Virus record (IMG/VR): IMGVR_UViG_3300035698_001450
Coordinates: 1 to 29,063 of that record
Source of the DNA: a virus
Length of the DNA stretch: 29,063 bases
Direction: 5' to 3' (one strand)
Positions 5,752 to 13,074 of this stretch are shown here, one piece after another; within the stretch, counting starts at the first letter, position 1, and each line of letters opens with the position of its first letter. The translations under genes were made by a program, and so were the position numbers. Under the pieces are notes generated by a model. The model saw only the letters and a program-made list of their open reading frames with translations. It made no database searches and was not told where the DNA came from.

Positions 5752-7059
5752 ATGAAAGCAACAATTTATATATCTGGTAAAATCGGAAAAGACACAACGC
5801 TTGTTGATGTAATAAGACAGTTCAAATCTTATGATGAACCTGAAGGCGTTGAAGTAATTGTTCATTCAGTTGGCGGAAGTGTCAGAGAAGGTGAAGCAAT
5901 TTATAACTATTTGAACGCCCTGAAAACTGAAATGTCTGTTGACACATATACAGACAAGGCTTATTCAATTTCAGCAAAGATTTTTTCTGTTGGTGACAAC
6001 AGGATTGTTGAAGATATTGACAAAGCCCTTATGATTCATTTTGCGTGGGCGAATGTTCAGGGTAACGCTGAAAGGCTTGAAATTGTTGCTGAAGCATTGC
6101 GCGAAATGGAAAACGAATTTGCAACATATTATTCTGAATTTCTTGGAATAGACAATGAAACAGTCAGGAACCTTCTTGACAATGAAACTTTTGTTTCTGG
6201 TTCTGATTCTGTTGAACTTGGATTTGCAACGGAAATGAAAATGACGGCGAAGGCTGTTGCTGAATATACAATTGATAATTCATTAAATATTAAAACCATG
6301 ACAAAGAAGAAAAATGACAAAGGATTCTTCAAAAAGTTGATTTCGGACATTAACGCGTATTTGACAGAAGATGAAAAAGGCGTTGAAATTAACGCTGAAA
6401 TGACCCTTCAAGATTCAAACGGAACAGACATTTTGTTTCCTGACCTTGAAAGCGGTGAAGTTCCAAAAGTTGGTGACGCGGCAACACTTGACGGGGTTGC
6501 AATTACTGACGGTTCTTACATTATGCCTTCACTTGAAGAAAAGACCCTTGTTTTTGTAGGCGGTGCAATCACAGAAATTGTTGAAAAAGTTGTTGAAGAA
6601 AAAATTGTTGCTGAAGAAGTTCAGGAAATTTCTGTTTGGACAATGGAAGTATTGAACACAACTTTTGCAGTTGGTGACAAAGTGACCCGCAACGGTTGGG
6701 AAGAAGAAACAGAAGAAAGTGTTGGTTCAGGTGAATTCATTTTGACTGACGGAAGAAGGGTTGTCACAGACGCTTCAGGCGTTATTGTTTTAATTAAGGA
6801 AGCGGAAGCCGCTGAAGCAATTGTTGAACCTGAAGCAAGCCTTGAAGAACTGATTGAAAAAGTTACTGCAAAAGTGACTGTGAAAATCAAGGCTGAATTT
6901 GAAGAAAAGATTTCATTGAAGGAAAATGAAATTGTAAACCTGAAAAAGAAAATTGGAAGCAAGGAAATTGAAGCGGAAGCGCGTGACCTTGAAGACAACA
7001 AACCAATTGAAAAAAAGACAGGGGCTTCAATGCTGACAACAAGAAAAAAATCACAATAA
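5752..7059 (+). CDS. ClpP-like head maturation protease with C-terminal scaffold-like region
   Basis: 435 aa from the ATG at 5752; a TTG just upstream would add one residue. Residues 1-180 are a ClpP/S14-type serine protease: the oxyanion loop VHSVGGSVREGEAIY (38-51), catalytic Ser72 in KAYSISAKIFSVGD aligned with the ClpP nucleophile, and His96 in ALMIHFAWANVQG. In HK97-like phages this protease cleaves scaffold and capsid protein during head maturation. Residues 183-435 are acidic, with two beta-type repeats (near GSYIMPSLE and GEFILTDGRRVVTDASG) and a C-terminal Glu/Lys coiled coil, as expected of a fused scaffold. It lies directly upstream of the capsid gene. Confidence 0.75.
   Translation: MKATIYISGKIGKDTTLVDVIRQFKSYDEPEGVEVIVHSVGGSVREGEAIYNYLNALKTEMSVDTYTDKAYSISAKIFSVGDNRIVEDIDKALMIHFAWANVQGNAERLEIVAEALREMENEFATYYSEFLGIDNETVRNLLDNETFVSGSDSVELGFATEMKMTAKAVAEYTIDNSLNIKTMTKKKNDKGFFKKLISDINAYLTEDEKGVEINAEMTLQDSNGTDILFPDLESGEVPKVGDAATLDGVAITDGSYIMPSLEEKTLVFVGGAITEIVEKVVEEKIVAEEVQEISVWTMEVLNTTFAVGDKVTRNGWEEETEESVGSGEFILTDGRRVVTDASGVIVLIKEAEAAEAIVEPEASLEELIEKVTAKVTVKIKAEFEEKISLKENEIVNLKKKIGSKEIEAEARDLEDNKPIEKKTGASMLTTRKKSQ
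6298..7059 (+). CDS. Possible internally initiated scaffold protein nested in the protease gene
   Basis: An in-frame ATG at 6298 (MTKKKNDKGFFKKLI) follows the A/T-rich stretch AATATTAAAACC and lies exactly at the boundary between the protease domain and the acidic coiled-coil half. Translation from here would give a 253-aa scaffold without protease, as in lambda, where the scaffold Nu3 is made from inside the protease gene C. The sequence shows the start and the domain boundary; separate expression is inference. Confidence 0.35.
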   Translation: MTKKKNDKGFFKKLISDINAYLTEDEKGVEINAEMTLQDSNGTDILFPDLESGEVPKVGDAATLDGVAITDGSYIMPSLEEKTLVFVGGAITEIVEKVVEEKIVAEEVQEISVWTMEVLNTTFAVGDKVTRNGWEEETEESVGSGEFILTDGRRVVTDASGVIVLIKEAEAAEAIVEPEASLEELIEKVTAKVTVKIKAEFEEKISLKENEIVNLKKKIGSKEIEAEARDLEDNKPIEKKTGASMLTTRKKSQ

Positions 7060-7127
7060 ACGGTTCAGTTTTATTGATAGTAAAAAGAAGAATTAAATTA
7101 ATAATTGACATTTAAAAATTAGAAAAA

Positions 7128-8042
7128 ATGACTTACGTTGTAACAAATTTTACAGATTATGTTGGAAGGGAAAATGAATTCTTGACAGCAACATTGTTTT
7201 CAGGTGGCGACACAGGGAAATTTGCACGTTTCATGACAGACGTGAAAGGGAAAACTTCAATTCCGAACATTGCGGGTGACGCAACAATTCAGAAGGGTAC
7301 TTGCAAGACGGCTTCAGGTACAACAACAATCACAGAATATTTCATTGAAACAACTCAATGGGAATATTATGAAGGATTCTGTCAAGATGACCTTCAAAAG
7401 AAGTTTCCAAACACAGTACTTGCGCCAGGCAGTTCAAACCATGACGCGCCTTCAGGTTGGGAAGAAAAAACTGTTGATGTGAAGGTTGCTTCAATTCAGA
7501 AAACACTTGAATTGACTTACTGGCAAGGTGACACAGCGGGAACTTACACTTTGTTTGACGGCTTCATTAAATTGATTGACGCGGCGGGTGACGCTGTTGA
7601 CGGAAACACAACTTCCGCAACTTCAATTACGGCTTCAAATGTAATTGGCTTAGTTGATGACATAGTTGTTGCGGCTGACGTTGATGTGAAAGAAGCGGAC
7701 GATTTCAACGTTCTTGTTGGAAATGATACTTTTGACCTTTACATTCAGGCTGTGAAGACAGCAAATAATTATCATTTATCAGCGGACAACAACGGTGAAA
7801 CTTACATGATAGGCGGTTCAGGAAAAGTGTTGCGTAAGGTGCGCGGCTTGAACGGAACTGACAGAATGTTTGCGGGGCGTGGTTCTGACTTTGTTGTTGG
7901 AATGGACGTTGAAGGTGAAGAAGATATTATCAAAATTTGGTATTCTGAAGATGATGACCTTGTTTATTTCAGAACAAAGGCGAAGTCTGGCGTTGTTCCA
8001 GTTCACACTTCACAAATAGTTGAATTCACTTTGACCGTATAA
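7128..8042 (+). CDS. Major capsid protein (HK97-like)
   Basis: 304 aa, directly downstream of the head protease. The sequence is beta-rich with few Cys, and includes KFARFMTDVKGKTSIPNIAG, a central QWEYYEGFCQDDLQ segment, DFNVLVGNDTFDLYIQAVK and a C-terminal VYFRTKAKSGVVPVHTSQIV. These fit the N-arm, E-loop/P-domain and A-domain plan of HK97-fold capsid proteins of Bacteroidota phages. The size is normal for the mature fold, and scaffolding is probably supplied by the protease gene. The start is preceded by an A-rich leader. A strong hairpin at 8055 follows. Position and fold pattern support the call; no alignment was run. Confidence 0.75.
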   Translation: MTYVVTNFTDYVGRENEFLTATLFSGGDTGKFARFMTDVKGKTSIPNIAGDATIQKGTCKTASGTTTITEYFIETTQWEYYEGFCQDDLQKKFPNTVLAPGSSNHDAPSGWEEKTVDVKVASIQKTLELTYWQGDTAGTYTLFDGFIKLIDAAGDAVDGNTTSATSITASNVIGLVDDIVVAADVDVKEADDFNVLVGNDTFDLYIQAVKTANNYHLSADNNGETYMIGGSGKVLRKVRGLNGTDRMFAGRGSDFVVGMDVEGEEDIIKIWYSEDDDLVYFRTKAKSGVVPVHTSQIVEFTLTV

Positions 8043-8054
8043 TTTTAGTGATTT

Positions 8055-8084
8055 GGAAGGCTGACAAAATCAGTCTTCCTTTTC
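8055..8084 (+). terminator. Hairpin/terminator after the capsid gene
   Basis: GGAAGGCTGA (8055-8064) pairs with TCAGTCTTCC (8070-8079), including one G-U pair, around a 5-nt loop, followed by TTTTC. It is a good rho-independent terminator shape 13 nt after the capsid stop codon. No promoter is visible before the next gene, so read-through is likely partial. Confidence 0.7.
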
Positions 8085-8113
8085 AAATTGATTCACATTA
8101 AAAAATTAAAAAG

Positions 8114-8584
8114 ATGAAAAATTTATTAATATTTATGATTATTTTTTCAACTTCATTTTTAATGGTTCAGGGTCAGAATGAATTTGATTATGACCAAGTG
8201 CTTGAAAAGAATGAAGTCTTGAAACAATACAGGGGTGAAGCCGCTGACACGGTTTCAACAAATCAAACAACTTTCACTTACACAATCTTCAATGAAGGTC
8301 AAGAATATTTGAAAGAAAGTTTCACTAATTATTGGGAAATTGCCATTGATAGTGTTTCAGGCACGGCGGCAACAGTTTCAATTGCATATCAAAGACGCAA
8401 GAACATTTTCAATGTTTGGGTAACTGATTCAACGCAAATTTTTGGCGGAACACAGTCAGACACAACACTTGTTTATTATGATTCAAGCGCAAAGCCAGAC
8501 CCTTACAGGCGAATAAAAGTCACTTACGGTTCAGGCTTCAAAGTAAAAATTGACTGGCTGTCAGGTTTGTTCTTACTTGAATAG
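8114..8584 (+). CDS. Exported protein of unknown function inside the structural operon
   Basis: 156 aa with a classical signal peptide: MKNLLIFMIIFSTSFLMVQG then QNEF, with a basic start, about 14 hydrophobic residues and likely cleavage after GQ or QG. There is no lipobox cysteine. The mature part looks beta-rich, with FTYTIFNEGQEY, YWEIAIDSVSGTAATVSIAY and a C-terminal IKVTYGSGFKVKIDWLSGL. A secreted protein between the capsid and tail-tube genes is unusual for a virion module. It may be a periplasmic protein acting during infection or a cargo (moron) gene. Hairpins flank it at 8055 and 8616, but no private promoter was found. Confidence 0.6.
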   Translation: MKNLLIFMIIFSTSFLMVQGQNEFDYDQVLEKNEVLKQYRGEAADTVSTNQTTFTYTIFNEGQEYLKESFTNYWEIAIDSVSGTAATVSIAYQRRKNIFNVWVTDSTQIFGGTQSDTTLVYYDSSAKPDPYRRIKVTYGSGFKVKIDWLSGLFLLE

Positions 8585-8615
8585 GCTTTGCGGTTGGATT
8601 TATATTGATTGAATA

Positions 8616-8642
8616 GGAAGCGCGGCTTCTGGTCGCGTTTCC
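8616..8642 (+). terminator. Hairpin after the exported protein gene
   Basis: GGAAGCGCG (8616-8624) pairs with CGCGTTTCC (8634-8642), with one G-U pair and a 9-nt loop, followed by GTTCTT. The U-tract is weak, so it may act as an attenuator or mRNA-stability element. Confidence 0.5.
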
Positions 8643-8685
8643 GTTCTTAATAAGATTAATTAAAAAAAAATAATAAATAGAAATT

Positions 8686-9267
8686 ATGGCTGAATGTTCA
8701 AAAAAATTAACAACAGACCTTTTATTTGATTGCGCTGACACGCCAAAGAAAGGGATTGACGGAGGAAAAGCCGTTGTAATAAATTGGGAAGACATTGACT
8801 TTGCGGCGTCAACAATGACAGGCGCAATGATAACTGACTTAGTTTTGAAGTCAGGAACAACAGGGCTTTCTTTAGAATGGTATAAAGACCTTGCAAGCGC
8901 AAATTCTGCATTTGCACCAAACACGGAAGACATTGACGGCTTTCTTCATAACTTCCTTGCACGTATGGCAACAACAACAGTTGAACACGCTGAACGCGCA
9001 AATGAATTGAAGAACGGACGCTTCATTGTTGTCTATGAAAGTAGATACAAGGGGACTGATTCGGCTGACGCTTTCAAGGTGCGCGGTTGGGCTTCTGGTC
9101 TGATTGTTTCTGAAATGGTAGAAAACACCCTTGAAAATTCAGGTTCAATCTTGTTCACCCTTTCTTCTGAAGAAGGTGCAAATGAACCTTATCCGTATAA
9201 TGTATTTCTTGAAACTGATTTTGCAACTTCAAAAGTTTCTTTTGACGCTTTATTTGAAACAGTATAA
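8686..9267 (+). CDS. Probable major tail (tube) protein
   Basis: 193 aa. It opens MAECSKKLTTDLLFDCADTP and contains VINWEDIDFAASTMTGAMI, a helix near SLEWYKDLASANSAF, and a C-terminal beta region with GSILFTLSSEEGANEPYPYN. Length, beta-rich content and position shortly after the capsid gene fit a tail-tube protein of Bacteroidota siphophages. It sits between two hairpins, as expected for a gene whose product is needed in many copies. A head decoration role is an alternative. No direct family signature was confirmed. Confidence 0.5.
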   Translation: MAECSKKLTTDLLFDCADTPKKGIDGGKAVVINWEDIDFAASTMTGAMITDLVLKSGTTGLSLEWYKDLASANSAFAPNTEDIDGFLHNFLARMATTTVEHAERANELKNGRFIVVYESRYKGTDSADAFKVRGWASGLIVSEMVENTLENSGSILFTLSSEEGANEPYPYNVFLETDFATSKVSFDALFETV

Positions 9268-9280
9268 TTCATAAAACTTG

Positions 9281-9313
9281 AAGGCGGGGTGACTTTGGTT
9301 GTTCCGCCTTTTT
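9281..9313 (+). terminator. Terminator after the tail-tube gene
   Basis: AAGGCGG (9281-9287) pairs with CCGCCTT (9304-9310) around a 16-nt loop and is followed by TTT. It lies 14 nt after the stop and immediately before the start of the next gene, so read-through is needed for downstream expression. Confidence 0.65.
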
Positions 9314-9327
9314 AACAATCAGAAAAA

Positions 9328-10014
9328 ATGGGTTTTGAATTTCAAAAAAGCAAATTGACAATTCCTGAAATTCTTGACGGAACTGACAAAACCATTATTG
9401 CAAACATTAACTTGCTTGCAAAAGATTATCTTGAAAAGACAGGGCGCAAAGTTTGCCGTTCTTGTCCGTCAGATATGCAATACATGATTTTATCACTAAA
9501 AAATATTTATAAGATGACACAATTTAAATTCAAACGTCACGCCGCAATATATAAAGACAAAAAGGGTGACAAAGTTTCAATATCAAACGCAACAATGACT
9601 GACAAAACAGCCGTTGCATTTCTTCAGACTAATCCTGAAAGAATAAGACTGTTTTCAGAATACCCTTCAAACTGGGAAACAATGTTGTTTTCTGATGAAG
9701 AAGAAACTGAAGCAAACAAAGACTTGCGCCTTGCCGCTGAAGCGGAAGCGAAGGTTGTTGCTGAAGCCGCTGAAAAAGCCGATGAAGTTCCAGAAGAAAA
9801 AGAAGTTGAAGAAGAAGTGATTGTCAAAGATTCTGAAGAACTTGAATCAGACGCGGTCAAGGAAGCAACTGAAGCCGCTGAAAAAGCCGCTGAAGCCGCA
9901 ATGGATCCTGAAAGAAGGGAACTTGAAAGAATGTCTTTGAAGCATTTGCGCGCCAAATATCCAGACATAAAAGCAACTTCAATCAAAGCATTTGTTGACG
10001 CTGTTCTTGCATAG
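9328..10014 (+). CDS. Coiled-coil structural protein with C-terminal Rho-N/LEM-like helix pair
   Basis: 228 aa in three parts. Residues 1-115 are a compact domain (TIPEILDGTDKTIIANINLL, KVCRSCPSDMQYM, NATMTDKTAVAFLQTNPE). Residues about 120-190 are a very Ala/Glu-rich coiled coil (AEKADEVPEEKEVEEEV, EATEAAEKAAEAAMDP). The last 35 residues, RRELERMSLKHLRAKYPDIK followed by ATSIKAFVDAVLA, resemble the short helix-extended-loop-helix modules of Rho-N, HeH or SAP type that bind DNA or partners. Position after the tail-tube gene and before the portal suggests a head or tail assembly factor. Function is unknown. Confidence 0.5.
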   Translation: MGFEFQKSKLTIPEILDGTDKTIIANINLLAKDYLEKTGRKVCRSCPSDMQYMILSLKNIYKMTQFKFKRHAAIYKDKKGDKVSISNATMTDKTAVAFLQTNPERIRLFSEYPSNWETMLFSDEEETEANKDLRLAAEAEAKVVAEAAEKADEVPEEKEVEEEVIVKDSEELESDAVKEATEAAEKAAEAAMDPERRELERMSLKHLRAKYPDIKATSIKAFVDAVLA

Positions 10015-10035
10015 TAATAAATTATAAACCAAGTC

Positions 10036-10080
10036 AAAAAGGCTTTATTTTGCTTCAGAAGTAAAGTGAAGCCTTTTTTT
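10036..10080 (+). terminator. Terminator between the capsid/tail operon and the portal operon
   Basis: AAAAAGGCTT (10036-10045) pairs with AAGCCTTTTT near 10069-10078, and a run of T follows to 10080. The long loop can form a smaller inner hairpin. A new -7 element begins 5 nt later, so this marks a transcription-unit boundary. Confidence 0.65.
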
Positions 10081-10084
10081 GTTA

Positions 10085-10092
10085 TACTTTTG
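10085..10092 (+). promoter_or_regulatory. -7 element of the portal operon promoter, probably leaderless
   Basis: TACTTTTG matches the Bacteroidota -7 consensus TAnnTTTG and ends 4 nt before the portal ATG at 10097. No clear -33 TTG lies at the usual distance because that space is taken by the terminator stem. Spacing to the ATG repeats that of the late promoter at 5739-5746. Confidence 0.45.
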
Positions 10093-10096
10093 AAAA

Positions 10097-11464
10097 ATGA
10101 AATTACACTTTGAAAATGTGAAAGGGTCAGTTCTTGACATTAAACAGGACAAAAGAACAGAATGTTTCAATTTTGGTTCTGACAACGCTGAACCTTCTTT
10201 GATTGAAGCATTAATCAGAATGTCAGTCACTTCAAAAAATTGCGCTGACAGGGCTTCAAAAGCCATTTACGGCAAATCATTTGGCGAAGTTGGAAAAGCC
10301 ATTGTAAACAGCAAAGGTCAAAGCCTGAATGAAGTCTTGCGAATTGCGGGGCGTGAATATGCCAGACAAAACAATTGCTATTTACAAATATCATACAACG
10401 CAAATATTGAATTCAGTTCAATTGTTGTTGTTCCTGTTCCAGAAGTCAGAATTGGGAAGGCTGATGACAAAGGCTATTCAGGAAAATTCATTGTGTATAA
10501 TAATTGGGATAAGTCGAAAAGCGGAAAAATAATGAAGTCAGACTTTGTTTTGTTTGACAAGTTCAATTCTGACAAGACCATTGTTGAAGGTCAAATCAGA
10601 AAGTCAGCGGAAAACAAAGACCCTGAAGCAAAAATTGAAGACTTGATTTCAGAATACAACGGGCAAATTCTTCACATTAAAAAAGACGCGTATTTCAAAT
10701 ATTCAACAAGTGACCTTGAAAGCGCAATGTCTGAAGCATTACTTGAAGCAAATTCACAGACGTTCAGAAGTAAAGGGGCGCAAAAAGGGTTCTTGAATAC
10801 TAAATTGCTGACCGTTCAGCCCTTCAATGATGAAGACCAGAGGAAAGAATTCAAGAAAGACTTAAACGGGCTTAGAGGGGCGGAAAATTCAAGTGAAGTT
10901 CTTCTTCTGGAAGCAAGTCAAATGACTGATGACTTGTCAAAGGCAATTCAACTTCAAGACTTGTCAGGGGCTTACAATGACAAGCTGTTTGAATATTCTG
11001 ACAAGCAAGCGGAACACAACATTTGCAAAGCCTTTGTTGTTCCTGTCATGTTGGTTTCACAATCAGACAATTCTTTGTTTGGTAATTCTGGCGAAATGCT
11101 GAAGGAAGCAAAACAGCAACTTTGGGAAAGCCGTGAAGAAGACCGTGACCAATTTGAAGAAGTATTCAATAATTTGATGAAGAAATTTTCAACGCCAATT
11201 GAAAGCAATCTGTCAATTGTCAATCCGTTCATTGATGAAGATGAAATTCAGGAAGCAAAGAACATCAACAAGAAAGCGCAAGCAAACTTGAAAGGTTCTG
11301 TTGGGGGTGTGACAGCGTTAATTGCAACAATAGGTCAAGTGAAGCAAGGTCTTATCACTAAGGAATCAGCCGTTGAAGTAATACGTTCAATTTATGGCTT
11401 CACAGAAGCAAAAGCAAAAGCCATGATTGGCGGCTTTGAAGATGAAGTCAAACCAACAGTTTAA
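10097..11464 (+). CDS. Portal protein
   Basis: 455 aa, normal for HK97/SPP1-type portals. Visible segments are an N-terminal helical and wing region (IEALIRMSVTSKNCADRAS, IAGREYARQNNCYLQISYN), a central clip-like region, the stem and crown helices (LSKAIQLQDLSGAYNDKLFE, then CKAFVVPVMLVSQSD with FGNSGEMLKEAKQQ, the phage-portal pattern of a helix ending in a P-V--L-G-S turn), and a C-terminal helical domain ending GFTEAKAKAMIGGFEDE. The portal is the dodecameric DNA channel at the head vertex. It is separated from the capsid gene by four smaller genes and a terminator. It heads the long rightward operon, whose terminase genes lie 6 kb downstream. Confidence 0.75.
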   Translation: MKLHFENVKGSVLDIKQDKRTECFNFGSDNAEPSLIEALIRMSVTSKNCADRASKAIYGKSFGEVGKAIVNSKGQSLNEVLRIAGREYARQNNCYLQISYNANIEFSSIVVVPVPEVRIGKADDKGYSGKFIVYNNWDKSKSGKIMKSDFVLFDKFNSDKTIVEGQIRKSAENKDPEAKIEDLISEYNGQILHIKKDAYFKYSTSDLESAMSEALLEANSQTFRSKGAQKGFLNTKLLTVQPFNDEDQRKEFKKDLNGLRGAENSSEVLLLEASQMTDDLSKAIQLQDLSGAYNDKLFEYSDKQAEHNICKAFVVPVMLVSQSDNSLFGNSGEMLKEAKQQLWESREEDRDQFEEVFNNLMKKFSTPIESNLSIVNPFIDEDEIQEAKNINKKAQANLKGSVGGVTALIATIGQVKQGLITKESAVEVIRSIYGFTEAKAKAMIGGFEDEVKPTV

Positions 11465-11476
11465 AATTAAACAAAT

Positions 11477-11986
11477 ATGTCAAATATTATCACAGCAATA
11501 GAATTCGCAAGTTTCAGAAACATTTCACAGAAACTTGACACGGGCAAAATTGATGAATCAATAAGCCTTGCGCAACAGTCAGACCTTCTTAATATTTTAG
11601 GTGACTTTTATTTTGACGTTGTCAAGAATCAGTCTGAAGGAACCTATTCAGATTTAATGGACGGGTCAACATTTACTTATAATGGTTATGAATATGAACA
11701 CGCGGGAATCAAAAGGCTTCTTGCTGATTATTCTTATTCAAGATTTGCTTCAGGCGGAAATATAAACTTCACGCCTTTTGGAATTCACAAGAAATTGTCA
11801 AACGATTCAGAACCTATTGACAGAAACACAGTCAAAGACATTTCAAAGCAAGCGCAAGTTGACGCGGGCATTAAGTTCAAATTCATTGAATATTATATTT
11901 TAAGTGAACCAACACTTTTTGAAAGGTATTGCAACGGGAAGCAACAAGGAACAAATTTTTCAACACAAAAATTCAGTAAACTTTAA
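11477..11986 (+). CDS. Probable head-tail connector (adaptor) protein
   Basis: 169 aa, mostly helical, opening MSNIITAIEFASFRNISQKL. The pattern of an N-terminal helix with Ser/Asn, a LLNILGDFYFDVVKN helix, then YEYEHAGIKRLLADYSYSRF and a C-terminal polar tail resembles connector proteins of Bacteroidota phages that follow the portal gene (DUF6712-like). It would join the portal to the tail. The start lies 12 nt after the portal stop. The assignment rests on position and general shape. Confidence 0.5.
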   Translation: MSNIITAIEFASFRNISQKLDTGKIDESISLAQQSDLLNILGDFYFDVVKNQSEGTYSDLMDGSTFTYNGYEYEHAGIKRLLADYSYSRFASGGNINFTPFGIHKKLSNDSEPIDRNTVKDISKQAQVDAGIKFKFIEYYILSEPTLFERYCNGKQQGTNFSTQKFSKL

Positions 11987-12005
11987 AAAATACAAACAAA
12001 TAAAA

Positions 12006-12620
12006 ATGTCAAAGACAAACATTGTTCTTCTGATAATTATTGCGGTTTTGATTGTTTATATTTTAATGATAGGCAATTCAAAGCCTGAAGTCATTGTCAT
12101 TCCGCCTGAAGAAAATTCAATTGTCATCAAAGACCCTGTTCCAGAAATAAGATTTGACACAATTTTTGTTGATTCAATTCAGGAAAAGGAAATTCTGAAG
12201 ATCATAAAAATTGAAAATCCAGTCAATTCAGAATTATTGTCAAAATATGAACAGGCTGTTCAAGCAAATGACAGTTTGAAACAACTTCAACTTTATAAAA
12301 GCGCAATCACAGAAAGACTTTATAATGAAATTTTTGAAGATAGTGTTCAGACAATAACAGTTGATTCAAAGGTTGTGGGGGTCTTAAAACTTCAATCAAT
12401 ATCTTATGTGACAAAGGCAAAGAAATTGACCCTGAAGCCAGTTAAATTGAAGCCTTCATTATTTGTTGGGGCTTTTCTTGCTGTTCCAGTTGATATTCAA
12501 AAGGCTTCAAGTTTTGGCGTGAATGTTTCATTGATGAACAAGACAAAAAAACAATATTATTCAATAGGCATTGACAACAGAAAAAATATTTATCTTGGTG
12601 TCAGTTTTAAACTGTTTTAA
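12006..12620 (+). CDS. Membrane-anchored coiled-coil protein, spanin-like
   Basis: 204 aa from the ATG at 12006 (MSKTNIVLLIIIAVLIVYIL); a longer frame from 11904 overlaps the connector gene and is unlikely. Residues 4-22 form one membrane helix. They are followed by a periplasmic region with Pro-rich (VIVIPPEE) and coiled-coil stretches (VNSELLSKYEQAVQANDSLK). The last 60 residues look like beta strands typical of outer-membrane-facing domains (SLFVGAFLAVPVDI, FGVNVSLMN, YSIGIDNRKNIYLGVSFKLF). Located before two holin-like genes, it could connect the inner and outer membranes during lysis like a spanin. This role is inferred. Confidence 0.5.
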   Translation: MSKTNIVLLIIIAVLIVYILMIGNSKPEVIVIPPEENSIVIKDPVPEIRFDTIFVDSIQEKEILKIIKIENPVNSELLSKYEQAVQANDSLKQLQLYKSAITERLYNEIFEDSVQTITVDSKVVGVLKLQSISYVTKAKKLTLKPVKLKPSLFVGAFLAVPVDIQKASSFGVNVSLMNKTKKQYYSIGIDNRKNIYLGVSFKLF

Positions 12621-12623
12621 ATT

Positions 12624-12839
12624 ATGAATGAAAGAATGACAAAAGTTGAAACAAATCTTGACAATATCAAAGAAGACGTGACTGAAATAAAAACAATGCT
12701 GACAGCGCACGTTGACAGGGAAACACGGCAATATTATGAAATGGAAAAAAGATTTGCGTCAAAATGGGTTCAGCCCGCTTTTGTGACGCTTCTTATTTCA
12801 ATAACAATTGCGGCTTTGACTGTTGTAATTAAATTATAA
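12624..12839 (+). CDS. XhlA-like membrane protein (holin partner)
   Basis: 71 aa. A charged N-terminal coiled coil (MTKVETNLDNIKEDVTEIKT) is followed by one membrane helix (QPAFVTLLISITIAALTVVI) at the C-terminus. This is the layout of XhlA-type haemolysin/holin-associated proteins. It starts 3 nt after the spanin-like gene and 12 nt before another holin-like gene, which supports a lysis role. Confidence 0.6.
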   Translation: MNERMTKVETNLDNIKEDVTEIKTMLTAHVDRETRQYYEMEKRFASKWVQPAFVTLLISITIAALTVVIKL

Positions 12840-12851
12840 AATAGAAAGAAG

Positions 12852-13073
12852 ATGAAAGCAAAAGATATTTATATGTATGTATTAGGGGCAATTATTGTAA
12901 TTGGCTTCTTTCTTGTTTTGTCCGTCATGATATTTGTGGGCGGTTATGACAAAGACTTGTCAATTGTTTTGGGGGCTTTGATTGCGGCGTTTTCAATGGT
13001 TGTTTCCTATTTCTTTGGAAGTTCAAAAGGTAGTTCAGATAAAAATGACATTTTAAAAAATAAAAATCAATAA
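12852..13073 (+). CDS. Holin-like protein with two membrane helices
   Basis: 73 aa. Two hydrophobic helices (YVLGAIIVIGFFLVLSVMIF and LSIVLGALIAAFSMVVSYFF) are joined by a short charged loop, and the hydrophilic C-terminal tail begins GSSKGSSDKND. This is a typical class II holin layout, and tails of the form YFFGSSKGS are common in Bacteroidota phage holins. It would permeabilise the inner membrane and release the M15 endolysin. It lies directly before the tail fibre gene. Confidence 0.6.
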   Translation: MKAKDIYMYVLGAIIVIGFFLVLSVMIFVGGYDKDLSIVLGALIAAFSMVVSYFFGSSKGSSDKNDILKNKNQ

Positions 13074-13074
13074 A

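Noticed and set aside
6129-7001. Long antisense open frames opposite the protease and scaffold gene
   Set aside because: They arise from the GAA-rich, TTC-rich composition of the opposite strand and encode low-complexity Ser/Phe-rich peptides overlapping a well-supported gene.
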